Source of the DNA: Limnothrix sp. CACIAM 69d | GTDB lineage: Bacteria; Cyanobacteriota; Cyanobacteriia; CACIAM-69d | NCBI GenBank assembly: GCA_001913845.2 | Contig: MKGP02000049.1 | Location: 17,404 to 81,403, forward strand | Direction: 5' to 3' | DNA: 64,000 nucleotides | Part shown: positions 53,397 through 61,654 of the stretch, piece by piece | Position numbering within the stretch: the first letter of the stretch is position 1 | How the letters are laid out: the number at the start of each line of letters is the position of its first letter | Notes under the pieces: model-generated | What the model saw: the letters and a program-made list of their open reading frames with translations, nothing else | Database searches by the model: none | What the model was told of the DNA's origin: nothing | Translations under genes and position numbers: made by a program

Positions 53397-53642
53397 ATGA
53401 AAATTCAGAACTTACGGAAATTGACATTTTTTTCGATCGATTCCCATGCGCCAACAATGGCAACCTTACTTGCTAAGACGCAACTGGGGTTCAAAACAGC
53501 CAAACGAGCGATCGGGCGAGCGATCCTGATATCGATCCCGATGCCATTGCTGATTGTTGGGCTGTGGCTGACGGGAATTGGGTGCGCACCGGCTTGGGCA
53601 GCGCCGGCCGTGGTCTCAGGTCAGCAAACACCCGGCCGTTAA
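53397..53642 (+). CDS. Small exported or membrane protein, unknown
   Basis: The 81-residue product has a basic N-terminal half, a hydrophobic helix (AILISIPMPLLIVGLWLTGIG) and a likely signal-peptidase site in CAPAWAAPA, leaving a short tail VVSGQQTPGR. This could be a secreted peptide or an uncleaved anchor. The ATG at 53397 has agga sequences close upstream. No family was recognised. It precedes map in the same direction. Confidence 0.5.
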   Translation: MKIQNLRKLTFFSIDSHAPTMATLLAKTQLGFKTAKRAIGRAILISIPMPLLIVGLWLTGIGCAPAWAAPAVVSGQQTPGR

Positions 53643-53749
53643 CCAGCCCCGGCCAGAGTCCCCCAGGCTTGTAAAGTTTTTTGATAAGCTCTAGAGGGAC
53701 ATTGCCTTCCCCACTGTCGCTTCGATCGCTAACACCACCTGCTAACACC

Positions 53750-54592
53750 ATGAACGTTTTTGCCGACCTGCTGCCCAAGTCCAAGCCTGCCGACTCGCAA
53801 ACGGGCCCGCGCATTCAAAAAAATCGCCGGGGTATTGAAATTAAATCGAAGCGCGAGATCGAGATCATGCGGCAGGCTTCGGCGATCGTGGCAACGGTGC
53901 TGAAGGAAATTCTGGAGTTGGCAGAACCGGGCATGACCACGGCCGACCTCGATCGCCATGCGGAAAAGCGCATTCGTGAACTGGGAGCCGTGCCCAGCTT
54001 CAAGGGCTATCACGGGTTCCCAGCTTCCATTTGCGCCTCCATTAATAATGAAGTGGTGCATGGAATTCCCAACTCGAAAAAGACGATCCAAAGTGGCGAC
54101 CTTGTGAAGGTAGACACGGGAGCCTATTTCAACGGGTTCCATGGCGATTCCTGTGTGACGGTGCGGGTGGGGCAGGTCTCTCCGGAGGCCGATCGCCTGG
54201 CACGGGTGGCGGAAGAGGCCCTGATGGCGGGAATTTATCAGGTGAAGCCGGGGGCAACGCTGCTGGACATTGCCGGGGCGATCGAGGACGTGGTGAAGGC
54301 CAATGGCTACTCGGTGGTGGAAGATTTCACCGGTCATGGCGTGGGGCGCAACCTGCACGAAGAACCGGCGGTGTTTAATTTCCGAACCCGTGAGCTGCCG
54401 AATGTGCGGCTGCGGGCGGGGATGACCCTGGCGATCGAGCCGATTTTGAATGCGGGTTCCAAGAAAACCAAGATTTTGAGTGACAAGTGGACGGCCGTAA
54501 CGGTCGATCGCTCCTGGTCAGCCCAGTGGGAGCATACGGTGCTGGTGACGGAGGATGGCTTTGAAATTTTGACCGATCGCACCAAGGTTTAA
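53750..54592 (+). CDS. map: Methionine aminopeptidase, type I
   Basis: The enzyme removes the initiator Met from new proteins. The 280-residue product has a 25-residue N-terminal extension and the creatinase fold with metal ligands in [17 protein letters not shown] (two Asp), [14 protein letters not shown] (His), MTLAIEPI (Glu) and [14 protein letters not shown] (Glu region). The substrate-site His is in [24 protein letters not shown] 53750 gives [12 protein letters not shown]; the frame is open further up without support. A strong terminator follows. Confidence 0.95.
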   Translation: MNVFADLLPKSKPADSQTGPRIQKNRRGIEIKSKREIEIMRQASAIVATVLKEILELAEPGMTTADLDRHAEKRIRELGAVPSFKGYHGFPASICASINNEVVHGIPNSKKTIQSGDLVKVDTGAYFNGFHGDSCVTVRVGQVSPEADRLARVAEEALMAGIYQVKPGATLLDIAGAIEDVVKANGYSVVEDFTGHGVGRNLHEEPAVFNFRTRELPNVRLRAGMTLAIEPILNAGSKKTKILSDKWTAVTVDRSWSAQWEHTVLVTEDGFEILTDRTKV

Positions 54593-54655
54593 ATCGCGCC
54601 CAGAGCTTTACGCCAGAGTCGGGGGCTGGCCGTCAAATCGCCTGAAACCTTAGTC

Positions 54656-54699
54656 AGGCCGATCGATTGCGATTCATGGGCAATTGATCGGCCTTTTTA
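54656..54699 (+). terminator. Terminator of map
   Basis: A 15-bp stem (54656-54670 with 54680-54694, one G-T pair) of the form aggccgatcgattgc / gcaattgatcggcct is followed by tttttat. Just upstream, cgtcaaatcgcctgaaacc (54631-54649) matches part of the type A element at 4143-4161. Confidence 0.85.
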
Positions 54700-54756
54700 T
54701 GTTTTCTAGTGATTGAACGGGCGATCGCGATTGCTCAGTCCTTGAGGCCCATTCCG

Positions 54757-55689
54757 CTAGCCAATCAGGGCAGCCCAAGCCTGCGGCCCCACGATGCCAT
54801 CCACCGTCAAGCGGTTTTGGGTTTGGAAACGGCGCACCGCATCCAGGGTTCCGGGGCCATAGATGCCATCGATCGCCACACCCACCCGAAATTGCAAGTA
54901 GCGCACGGCGGGGCCGGAGCTTTGGTTGGGCCGCAAAATCGGCTTAGCCAAAATTTGCCGAATGTTCACCCAGGTGCGATCGCCCGCCACCCCATCCGTC
55001 ACCAAACCCAAAATCGCCTGCAATCGTTGGGTGGCCGATGTGGTAGCCGAGCCAATGAACCCATCTTCGGCTAGACGCTGGTTGTTGCGATCCAAAATTC
55101 GGAGCCGGTTCAAGGTGCGCTGCAATTCCAAGACCTGGGCGCTGGACTGCGCTGGGGGTGGGGTTGGCTCCGGCTTGGGTAATTGTCCCGTTAACCCCTT
55201 CACGATCGCGTTAGCCATCTTTTCGGGATCAAACAAATCCATATCCCGACGAGAATCGCAAAAACAGCATTCCACCAAGATGGCCGGCGCAGACGTGTTG
55301 CGAATCACGTATAGATGCGCGCCATTTTTGACCCCACGGCTGTTGAACCCGAGGGCCACAATTTCGCGCAGCACGGGAGCCGCCAACCGTTCGCCCGTGG
55401 CGCTGGCCGCAAAAACTTCCGTACCACTCACCACCGTGTTGAAAGAGTTGAAGTGAATCGACACAAACGCATCAACCCGGTTGAGATTCGCCACATTACA
55501 GCGCTGCCAAAGGGAGTTGGTGACGCTGGAGGCGCTACGCGGTGAGCAATTCACCACCGTATGCCCCAAGGCCCGCAACTTGTTGATTACCCTTGTGCCA
55601 ACGGCTGTGGTCAGCTCGTCTTCAAACCGGATGCCGCGTGCCCCAGTGTCGGGAGGGGCGTTGTGGCCAATGTCGATTCCGTACTTCAT
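54757..55689 (-). CDS. N-acetylmuramoyl-L-alanine amidase with two peptidoglycan-binding domains
   Basis: The enzyme cleaves the bond between MurNAc and the stem peptide. The 310-residue protein has an Amidase_3 domain (YGIDIGHNAPPDTGARG with zinc His, SIHFNSFNTVVSGTEVF, AILVECCFCDSRRD with catalytic Glu) and two PG_binding_1 domains at the C-terminus (EDGFIGSATTSATQRLQAILGLVTDG; IDGIYGPGTLDAVRRFQTQNRLTVDG). No signal peptide precedes the amidase domain at ATG 55689, so export is unexplained. The frame upstream to 55896 is a cgatcc-repeat translation and unlikely to be coding. Confidence 0.9.
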   Translation of the reverse strand: MKYGIDIGHNAPPDTGARGIRFEDELTTAVGTRVINKLRALGHTVVNCSPRSASSVTNSLWQRCNVANLNRVDAFVSIHFNSFNTVVSGTEVFAASATGERLAAPVLREIVALGFNSRGVKNGAHLYVIRNTSAPAILVECCFCDSRRDMDLFDPEKMANAIVKGLTGQLPKPEPTPPPAQSSAQVLELQRTLNRLRILDRNNQRLAEDGFIGSATTSATQRLQAILGLVTDGVAGDRTWVNIRQILAKPILRPNQSSGPAVRYLQFRVGVAIDGIYGPGTLDAVRRFQTQNRLTVDGIVGPQAWAALIG

Positions 55690-55734
55690 GATTGGGTCAA
55701 TGCCTCGCTGAGTCCCGGGGAAGCTGATTGGGAA

Positions 55735-55850
55735 ATGGTCGCCACGGCTCGATCGACTCGATCCGAGTCCAGATCCAAACCCAGAATCCATCCAGTCCCG
55801 ATCGATCCTGACCGATCCCGATCCATCCTGATCGATCCAAGGCCGAGCGC
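55735..55850. repeat. Low-complexity cgatcc-rich stretch
   Basis: Imperfect repeats of cgatcc, gatccatcc and cgatcctg, in part alternating Asp/Arg/Ser-coding, lie upstream of the amidase gene. Confidence 0.6.
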
Positions 55851-56003
55851 CGCAAGTCCCGCCCCCATTTAAGCGCAGGGCCGGAAGATTGCCCAAGCGC
55901 CTGAGACCACCGGCGCAAATTGATGAGCAGTTGATGAGTGGTAAGGGCTGAGGGATTGGCTCGATCGCACATTGGAGCCGCTGCCCGATCGCCCCCTATG
56001 TGT

Positions 56004-56942
56004 TTAATCGCCCGTCAACGTCTTCAGGCTTTCGAGGGTGGACAAAATATTGCGCGGATCCATGAACATCACCTTGCTGCTGTTGCTGCTGCCGATCGCC
56101 TGGCCCGTCGCCAAATAGCTTTGGGCGATCAGAAATTGCAGGGCCTCCGCCGCTTTGGGATCTTGCTGGAGCGACTGGGCCACAATTTTCAGGGCTTGCG
56201 CCGTGGCCTGGGCTTGCAGCACCTGCCGCTCTTGATCCGCTTGGGCCTTCAGCACGATCGCCTGACGTTCCCCCTCCGCCGCCAAAATCGCCGCCTTTTG
56301 CCGGGCTTCCGCCTCCAGCACTTGGGCTTCCGCTTGGCCGCGGGCGGAGTTCACCGCCGATTCCCGCTCCCCTTCGGAGGTGAGAATGGCCGCCCGTTTG
56401 CGTCGCTCGGCGGACATTTGCAGCTCCATCGATTCCTGGACAGCCTTGGAGGGAATGATGTCGCGTAGTTCCACCCGGGTCACCTTCACACCCCAAGGAT
56501 CCGTGGCAATGTCCAAATCCTGAAGCAGAACTTCGTTCACCCGTTCCCGGGCCGTAAAGGTTTCATCCAGTTCCAACTTGCCCATTTCCGATCGAATCTG
56601 GGTCAACACCAAATTCGTCATGGCCATTTGCAGATTTTCAACCTTATAAAAAGATTTCTCGAGATCCACCACTCGCCAATAGACCACGGCATCGGCCGTA
56701 ATGCTCACGTTGTCCCGGGTGATGCATTGCTGGGGCGGAATATCAATCACCCGTTCCCGCAAGGTTTGCCGATAGGCCACACGCTCCAGCACGGGAATCA
56801 CGTAGTTAATGCCCGGTTCCAGGCGTTTTCCCTTATATTTTCCCAACTGCTCCACCAAGGCTTCATCACCCTGGTTGATGATTTTGATGCCCGAGAGGGC
56901 TGTGCCGCCCAGGGCGAGGGCAAGGATCAGGAAAGTGCTCAT
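56004..56942 (-). CDS. SPFH/Band 7 membrane protein (stomatin/paraslipin-like)
   Basis: The 312-residue protein has an N-terminal TM helix ([18 protein letters not shown]), an SPFH domain ([34 protein letters not shown] to [10 protein letters not shown]), then a long coiled coil rich in Ala/Glu ([43 protein letters not shown] in part) and a C-terminal oligomerisation region. Such proteins form large cages at membrane microdomains and work with NfeD. Its ATG overlaps the stop of the nfeD-like gene by one base, so the two are translationally coupled. Confidence 0.94.
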   Translation of the reverse strand: MSTFLILALALGGTALSGIKIINQGDEALVEQLGKYKGKRLEPGINYVIPVLERVAYRQTLRERVIDIPPQQCITRDNVSITADAVVYWRVVDLEKSFYKVENLQMAMTNLVLTQIRSEMGKLELDETFTARERVNEVLLQDLDIATDPWGVKVTRVELRDIIPSKAVQESMELQMSAERRKRAAILTSEGERESAVNSARGQAEAQVLEAEARQKAAILAAEGERQAIVLKAQADQERQVLQAQATAQALKIVAQSLQQDPKAAEALQFLIAQSYLATGQAIGSSNSSKVMFMDPRNILSTLESLKTLTGD

Positions 56943-57385
56943 TATGCCTCTGTTTCTAGGTTGTCTGGCCAATGCTCGATCGGTAGCACCCACAGGGTTG
57001 TCCCCTGGCGGCCAACGATATACACAGGGGTTTGCGGGGCGATCGCCTGGCTGGTGTCTTGGCAACGGGCGGCCCAGGATTGTCCCTCATAGAGGACGCG
57101 GCCGGGTTGGCCAGGGGCGATCGCGGTGAGGGTTTGCCCCTCGATCGCATCCCAATGTTGCTTTGGGGCGGGGCGATCGAGCCATTGCCGGGCCGCCCGA
57201 ATCATCACCACCGACAACCCCAACCACAGCCCCACTTGCAGGGGCGCACTGGGCAACACCACCGACACCAGAGCCACCACCAGCGCACTGACTCCCATCA
57301 CCGCCGCCACAAAGGCCGTGGGCACAAACAGTTCTGCTAAACACAACCCTGCACCGAGCAGGATCCAAAGGGTGGTTAAGGACAT
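56942..57385 (-). CDS. NfeD-like membrane protein
   Basis: The 147-residue product has three close TM helices ([39 protein letters not shown] in part) and a C-terminal OB-fold domain ([29 protein letters not shown]), the short NfeD1b layout without the protease domain. It pairs with the downstream SPFH gene by a TAATG junction. ATG 57385 removes a Pro-rich upstream extension. Confidence 0.92.
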   Translation of the reverse strand: MSLTTLWILLGAGLCLAELFVPTAFVAAVMGVSALVVALVSVVLPSAPLQVGLWLGLSVVMIRAARQWLDRPAPKQHWDAIEGQTLTAIAPGQPGRVLYEGQSWAARCQDTSQAIAPQTPVYIVGRQGTTLWVLPIEHWPDNLETEA

Positions 57386-57619
57386 AGGAACCGGCTGTTC
57401 AGAAGGGAGGGGTGGCAAGAGCCGACCGGTCTGAGGCCATTCTAGCTTTCGGGTTTTGGGCTGTCCTGTTGATGGGCCCCGGTGAACGGTGAACACTGTT
57501 GAATCGATGGAGTAATCCAGTTGATTCGACTTGATTCATCAATGGGATCCGTGGATCGGCGGGATCCGGAAGATTCCAGGGATACAATCGATCGGTATCC
57601 GCTACTGTGCTTGCCAGCC

Positions 57620-59614
57620 ATGAACGGACTTGAGCCGCCCATCTACTGCGTAAATCCAAATTGTGCCCAACCTCGCAATGCGATCGGGCGGGAGCGCTGT
57701 AGCGAGTGCCAAACACCGCTGCTCTATCGCTACCTGTGGGCCGTAGGAGAAGTGGCGGCAGCGATTCCGGTGGGCAGCATGGTGGCCGGGCGCTATTACG
57801 TACAAGCGCCGTCCGTGTGGCTGGAGACGGAACCGGCCCGATCGCCCGATGTGCCGCCCCAACTACCCGATCGATCCCTGCCCTATCTGCGGCTCCATCG
57901 CTGGGCCCGCCACGTGCCTCAGTTTTATGGTCTTTGCTTAATGGGTGATCAGTCACCCGATACAATCCTGCTGGAAAACGCGCCCCTGAACGATCAGGGT
58001 CAACCCTACCCGAGCATTAATGAGGCTTGGGGTGGGGCCCGAAATCTGCGGCGGCTCCACTGGTTGCGGCAACTATTAGACCTATGGCCCGCCCTGGCAG
58101 CGGAAGGGGTGACGGCCAGCCTGCTTTCGTTACAAAACGTGCGGATTCAGGGGGGGCGTTTGTGGCTACGGGAGTTGATGGCCGATGAGGCCGATCGGGA
58201 AGGGAATTTTCGGCGGTTGGGGGATTTGTGGTTTGCTTGGCTAACCGGTTGGTTGCCACAGGTCTCGACGGAAAATGATGCCCTGCTGGGGGTGCGGCTT
58301 CAGGATTGGTGTACCCAAATTCGCCAAGGCGCGTTGAATGCGGTCGGAGCGGCCAGCCTGCTCGATCGCCTGATCCAAGAAACCCAAGCCCAATATGATT
58401 TGACGGTGGCCGCAGCGGGCCTCACGGATCCGGGTCGCCAGCGATCGAACAACGAAGACACCTGCTATCCCGACACCTTTTCGCCCTTGCCGCCCTTGGG
58501 GGCGATCGATCCCGGCGTGGCGATTGTTTGCGATGGGTTGGGTGGGCGCGAACGGGGTGAAGTGGCCAGCCAAATGGCCATGCAGTCGTTGCAATTGCAG
58601 GCCCAAGCTCTGATTTCCGAGGCGATTACAAGCGGCGAATCGATCGAAGCCCCGATCGCCACGGAACAGATTCGGGCCATGCTGCGGGTAGCCAACAATC
58701 TGATTGCCACCCAAAACGACAGCCAAGGCCGGGAAGCCCGCCAGCGAATGGCCACCACCGCCGCCCTGGCGATCGCCCTGCCCCAACCCCTGCGGCCCCC
58801 CTTCGTGGAACAAACCACCATTGCCCGCGATCTCTACATTGCTCACGTGGGCGACTGCCGAGCCTATTGGATTTCCATGGGCGGCTGCATCCCCTTGACG
58901 GTGGATGACGACCTGGCGGGCCGCGAAGCAGAAACCGGTTTCCGTTCCTATCGCGAAGCCCTGAACCAACCCAATGGCAGCGCGATCGCCCAGGCATTGG
59001 GAGCTAAGGAAGCGGACAATCTGCAACCCCATGTTCAACGCTGGATTGTGGATGAGGATGGGCTGCTGTTGCTTTGTTCCGATGGGTTCAGCGATCGGGG
59101 TTGGGTGGAACAAAGCTGGCGAGAATACGGATTGGGAATTGTGACCGGCACGCGATCGCTCAACGAGACCCTCAAGGCCTGGGTGGCCGCCGCCATCGCT
59201 ACCAATGGCAGCGACAACACCACCGCTGTGGCCCTGCTTTGTCGTCTCAGTCCCCTGAACGTAGGCATTCCCGATCCTTGGACTGCGGCCCCCGAAGCCG
59301 TGGCCCTGGCTCCGGCCACCTGGGAATCGGAAATGTCCGAAGCGTCCCAAGCCCTGTTGCAAACCACTAGCCGTCCTCCCCGTTCCCAGCGTCGCCGCCG
59401 ATCGCACCCGGGCCTGAGCAAACCCCAGTGGATAGGGCTGGGGGCGATCGCCCTGGTCATTTTGGGAGCGATCGCCCTGGCCCTCACCCTGCGTCCCTCC
59501 GGGGACGATCGCCCCGATCCCAACCGTACACCCTCCACACCCACCCGCCCCACAGAACCGGGCAAGCCTGCACCCAGCACCACCACCGAAGAATTACCCG
59601 TTCCCGGCCCCTAG
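57620..59614 (+). CDS. Membrane-anchored PP2C phosphatase with zinc-ribbon N-terminus
   Basis: The 664-residue protein starts with a zinc ribbon (C10, C15, C27, C30 in CVNPNC and CSEC), followed by a region of about 230 residues with weak resemblance to a degenerate kinase-like fold (LRLHRWARHVPQFYG, LLDLWPALAAEGV). Then comes a PP2C domain with intact metal-site motifs (RSNNEDTCYPD, VCDGLGGRERGEVAS, AHVGDCRAYWIS, LLCSDGFSDRG, GSDNTTAVALLC). A Ser/Arg linker, a TM helix (GLGAIALVILGAIALALTL) and a Pro/Thr tail end it. Its target is probably a Ser/Thr kinase substrate. Confidence 0.87.
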   Translation: MNGLEPPIYCVNPNCAQPRNAIGRERCSECQTPLLYRYLWAVGEVAAAIPVGSMVAGRYYVQAPSVWLETEPARSPDVPPQLPDRSLPYLRLHRWARHVPQFYGLCLMGDQSPDTILLENAPLNDQGQPYPSINEAWGGARNLRRLHWLRQLLDLWPALAAEGVTASLLSLQNVRIQGGRLWLRELMADEADREGNFRRLGDLWFAWLTGWLPQVSTENDALLGVRLQDWCTQIRQGALNAVGAASLLDRLIQETQAQYDLTVAAAGLTDPGRQRSNNEDTCYPDTFSPLPPLGAIDPGVAIVCDGLGGRERGEVASQMAMQSLQLQAQALISEAITSGESIEAPIATEQIRAMLRVANNLIATQNDSQGREARQRMATTAALAIALPQPLRPPFVEQTTIARDLYIAHVGDCRAYWISMGGCIPLTVDDDLAGREAETGFRSYREALNQPNGSAIAQALGAKEADNLQPHVQRWIVDEDGLLLLCSDGFSDRGWVEQSWREYGLGIVTGTRSLNETLKAWVAAAIATNGSDNTTAVALLCRLSPLNVGIPDPWTAAPEAVALAPATWESEMSEASQALLQTTSRPPRSQRRRRSHPGLSKPQWIGLGAIALVILGAIALALTLRPSGDDRPDPNRTPSTPTRPTEPGKPAPSTTTEELPVPGP

Positions 59615-59801
59615 CCAGTGAATTTTTTGATGGCTAGTTATTGATCTCTTAATCGCCCGTTTCCGCTGCGGTTTGTGTGGGAAAATCCAGAATCACGACC
59701 AAAATCGCGACTGGAACCGAACGCCACGTAGGTCATTCTGCGTTCTGGGCATTCCAGATCGTGCTCAACCACCCAAGTTTATTAGCGAGCTGTCAGAGGT
59801 T

Positions 59802-60029
59802 ATGAAAGTCGGCGATCGCGTGCGTGTCAGCACCACCGTAGAGGTCTACCACTACCCGGAGCATCGGGGCAAACCCTACAACTTGGAAGGCAAGGAAGGG
59901 GAAATCATTGCGATCGTCACTGAGCACCAGGGCCGCCCCGTCAGCGCCAACTTTCCCTTCCTGGTGCAATTTGAAGGGAAGTTTCGCGGCCATTTTCGGG
60001 ATGGTGAACTAGCGATCGTGGAATCGTAA
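59802..60029 (+). CDS. ftrV: Ferredoxin:thioredoxin reductase, variable (alpha) chain
   Basis: FTR passes electrons from ferredoxin to thioredoxin and links light to enzyme activation. The 75-residue variable subunit is an SH3-like barrel that shields the catalytic chain's Fe-S cluster: MKVGDRVRVSTTVEVYHYPEH, FDLEGKEGEI-like NLEGKEGEIIAIV, NFPFLVQFE and FRGHFRDGELAIVE. ATG 59802 has cagagg upstream. The catalytic chain gene (ftrC) is not in the window. Confidence 0.93.
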   Translation: MKVGDRVRVSTTVEVYHYPEHRGKPYNLEGKEGEIIAIVTEHQGRPVSANFPFLVQFEGKFRGHFRDGELAIVES

Positions 60030-60329
60030 TTGCGCAACCAGCAACCTGAGCCGATCGTGACCTCGAAGTTGAGTTACCTCGACATTGCCGATCGCTGCGC
60101 GATCAGTGACTAAAGGGGTACGGGGCTTTAGAACAGTCACGAGATCCCCAAAACCCTCACCCATTACACGATCGGGGGACAAGGGGCTTCAGCCCCTTGT
60201 CTCTGGTGGTTTGGATCCAATGATGTCGATCAGCAATTGGATTTGATTTTTCCGAGAAAGGTCGCCACACTGAAGGCAATATTTCCTGACTTCCTGCTCC
60301 TTAGCTTCGACGGGGCGATCGAACAACCT
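60030..60329. other. Gap with a dispersed palindrome
   Basis: The only recognisable item is gacaaggggcttcagccccttgtc at 60178-60201 (a near-perfect 24-bp palindrome). The frame before the DUF6439-like start is open to 60237 without evidence of coding. Confidence 0.6.
60178..60201. repeat. Near-perfect 24-bp palindrome of the dispersed family
   Basis: Two 11-base arms, gacaaggggct and agccccttgtc, are complementary around a central tc. Confidence 0.85.
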
Positions 60330-60626
60330 ATGAAACCTTCCCTTTTTGCCCATCAGCCAATTACCAATCCCCTGGAAACCAAACCCTGTCAGGAGCTGAC
60401 CGATTTGGAGTTGGCCCAGGTGCTCGCATCTCGGCTGGTGTTGGGCAACGGGGATTGGCATCGACAAAAGGGGAATCGATCGATCCGGGCCCGGGAACAG
60501 GCGGCCGCAGCCCTGGTGGCCCTGTTGCGCGACCAACCCCAAATGGCCCTAGAGCATTTACAGCAGGCGGCGGGATGGCTCGATCGCACCGTGAGCGCCC
60601 CGCCCTGCCCGGATCATGGCCGCTAG
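60330..60626 (+). CDS. DUF6439-like small protein
   Basis: The 98-residue protein is all-helical: LTDLELAQVLASRLVLGNGDWHRQKGN, REQAAAALVALLRDQPQMALEHLQQAAGWLDRTVSAPPCPDHGR. The end SAPPCPxHG is a hallmark I associate with the cyanobacterial DUF6439 family; function unknown. ATG 60330 is preferred to 60237. Its stop codon TAG shares the palindrome CTAG with the stop of the convergent kinase gene. Confidence 0.75.
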   Translation: MKPSLFAHQPITNPLETKPCQELTDLELAQVLASRLVLGNGDWHRQKGNRSIRAREQAAAALVALLRDQPQMALEHLQQAAGWLDRTVSAPPCPDHGR

Positions 60627-61192
60627 CGCACCAGCGCCACGTAGCGTTCTCGCAAGCTGGCCCGCAGGCCTTGGGCCGCTTGGGCCAATCGCTGCCGTTT
60701 CGAGATTCGGATCGGATCCGTTTCCTTGTACAGGTGCAACACGCGACCGTCTTCTTGCCACTCCACCCGATCGAACACTTGATGCAGGATGAACAAACCG
60801 CGGCCGCATTCCCCCTCGTTACCCGGCAGCAGGTCTTCCACCGCATCCAAATCCATGGTCACATCATCCAGATCCGCATCCATGGCCACAGGTGGCAACG
60901 GCGGCGCATGACAACAACAAGGGGGCTTAAATCCTGCCCCCCGATCGGCAATCATCCACCAGTAGCGGTGGCTGCGAGCGGAAAAATGAACACACACTCG
61001 TTTTCCCGGATCAAGACCATTGCCATGCTTCACCGCATTAACCAAAGCCTCCTGCAACCCAAGGCGCACTTCAAAACGCCAAGGCTCCGGGACATTTTCC
61101 ACTAACAAATCCAAAACAGGGCACAAATGCAGCGTTGAAGGGAAACTCAGCTTGCGCCACTGATGCTTTTCTTGGCGAACTGTGGGGGCCAT
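60623..61192 (-). CDS. Anti-sigma-type serine kinase (HATPase_c_2)
   Basis: The 189-residue protein has the GHKL ATP-binding fold of RsbW/SpoIIAB-like factors: VRLGLQEALVNAVKHGN (N box), WMIADRGAGFKPP (G1) and GRGLFILHQVFDRVEWQEDG (G2). Between G1 and G2 sits an Asp-rich insert with CCCHAPPLPP. The tail after residue 160 is basic and helical (KRQRLAQAAQGLRASLRERYV). It likely phosphorylates a STAS anti-anti-sigma partner or binds a sigma factor. It starts at ATG 61192, adjacent to an in-frame GTG. Confidence 0.87.
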   Translation of the reverse strand: MAPTVRQEKHQWRKLSFPSTLHLCPVLDLLVENVPEPWRFEVRLGLQEALVNAVKHGNGLDPGKRVCVHFSARSHRYWWMIADRGAGFKPPCCCHAPPLPPVAMDADLDDVTMDLDAVEDLLPGNEGECGRGLFILHQVFDRVEWQEDGRVLHLYKETDPIRISKRQRLAQAAQGLRASLRERYVALVR

Positions 61193-61654
61193 CACAACTG
61201 GAGACAGAGCATTTGGACGACCAGAAATACCGAGCGGAACTGGGGCAGGGACAGCCGGTTAACCCAAGAAAGTTAAGGGATTGGGCAATGCTGACCGGAG
61301 GGCCGAAGCTCCGAACGATCGCACCCTCGATGGACGAATCGAGCGATGGAGGCTAGGAATTTTTACTGAACCGTTCAACTTCCATTTTATCGAAAGGGGT
61401 TGAAAAGTCTAGGTAGCCCGATCGCCCCCCAGGGGCGATCGCCCTGTTCTGAAAAATGGTTCGCCTATTCGCAAATCACGCCTCAAAGTCAGCGCTCCAC
61501 AGCGTTGCGATCCGGACCGCAAGCAGCCAGCGGCCCCATTAAGGGCCCATCCAGCGGAAAACAAACGCAACAAAACAACGCAACAAAACGACGACCAGCT
61601 TGCATCAACACTGGTCGCCGCTTAAAAGAAGCCGGACTAGGGCCTGTCGTCTAA
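61193..61654. other. Gap upstream of the anti-sigma kinase gene
   Basis: Contains a short aacgcaacaaaac duplication (about 61563-61588), a hairpin at 61592-61617 and the sequence tagggcctgtcgtctaatta at 61639-61658, which resembles the end of the type A element. No credible gene. Confidence 0.5.
61592..61617 (-). terminator. Possible terminator of the E1/rhodanese gene
   Basis: On the minus strand CGACCAG pairs with CTGGTCG around a 12-base loop and is followed by TCGTTTTGTTG. It lies about 40 bp after the stop at 61655. Confidence 0.4.

Noticed and set aside
55690..55896. N-terminal extension of the amidase
   Set aside because: The extension is a translation of a cgatcc-rich low-complexity stretch and shows no signal peptide.
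61400..61654. An 84-codon frame in the gap after the E1-rhodanese gene
   Set aside because: Composition is Ser/Gln/Arg-rich and random-looking, it runs through the hairpin and repeat, and it has no ribosome binding site.
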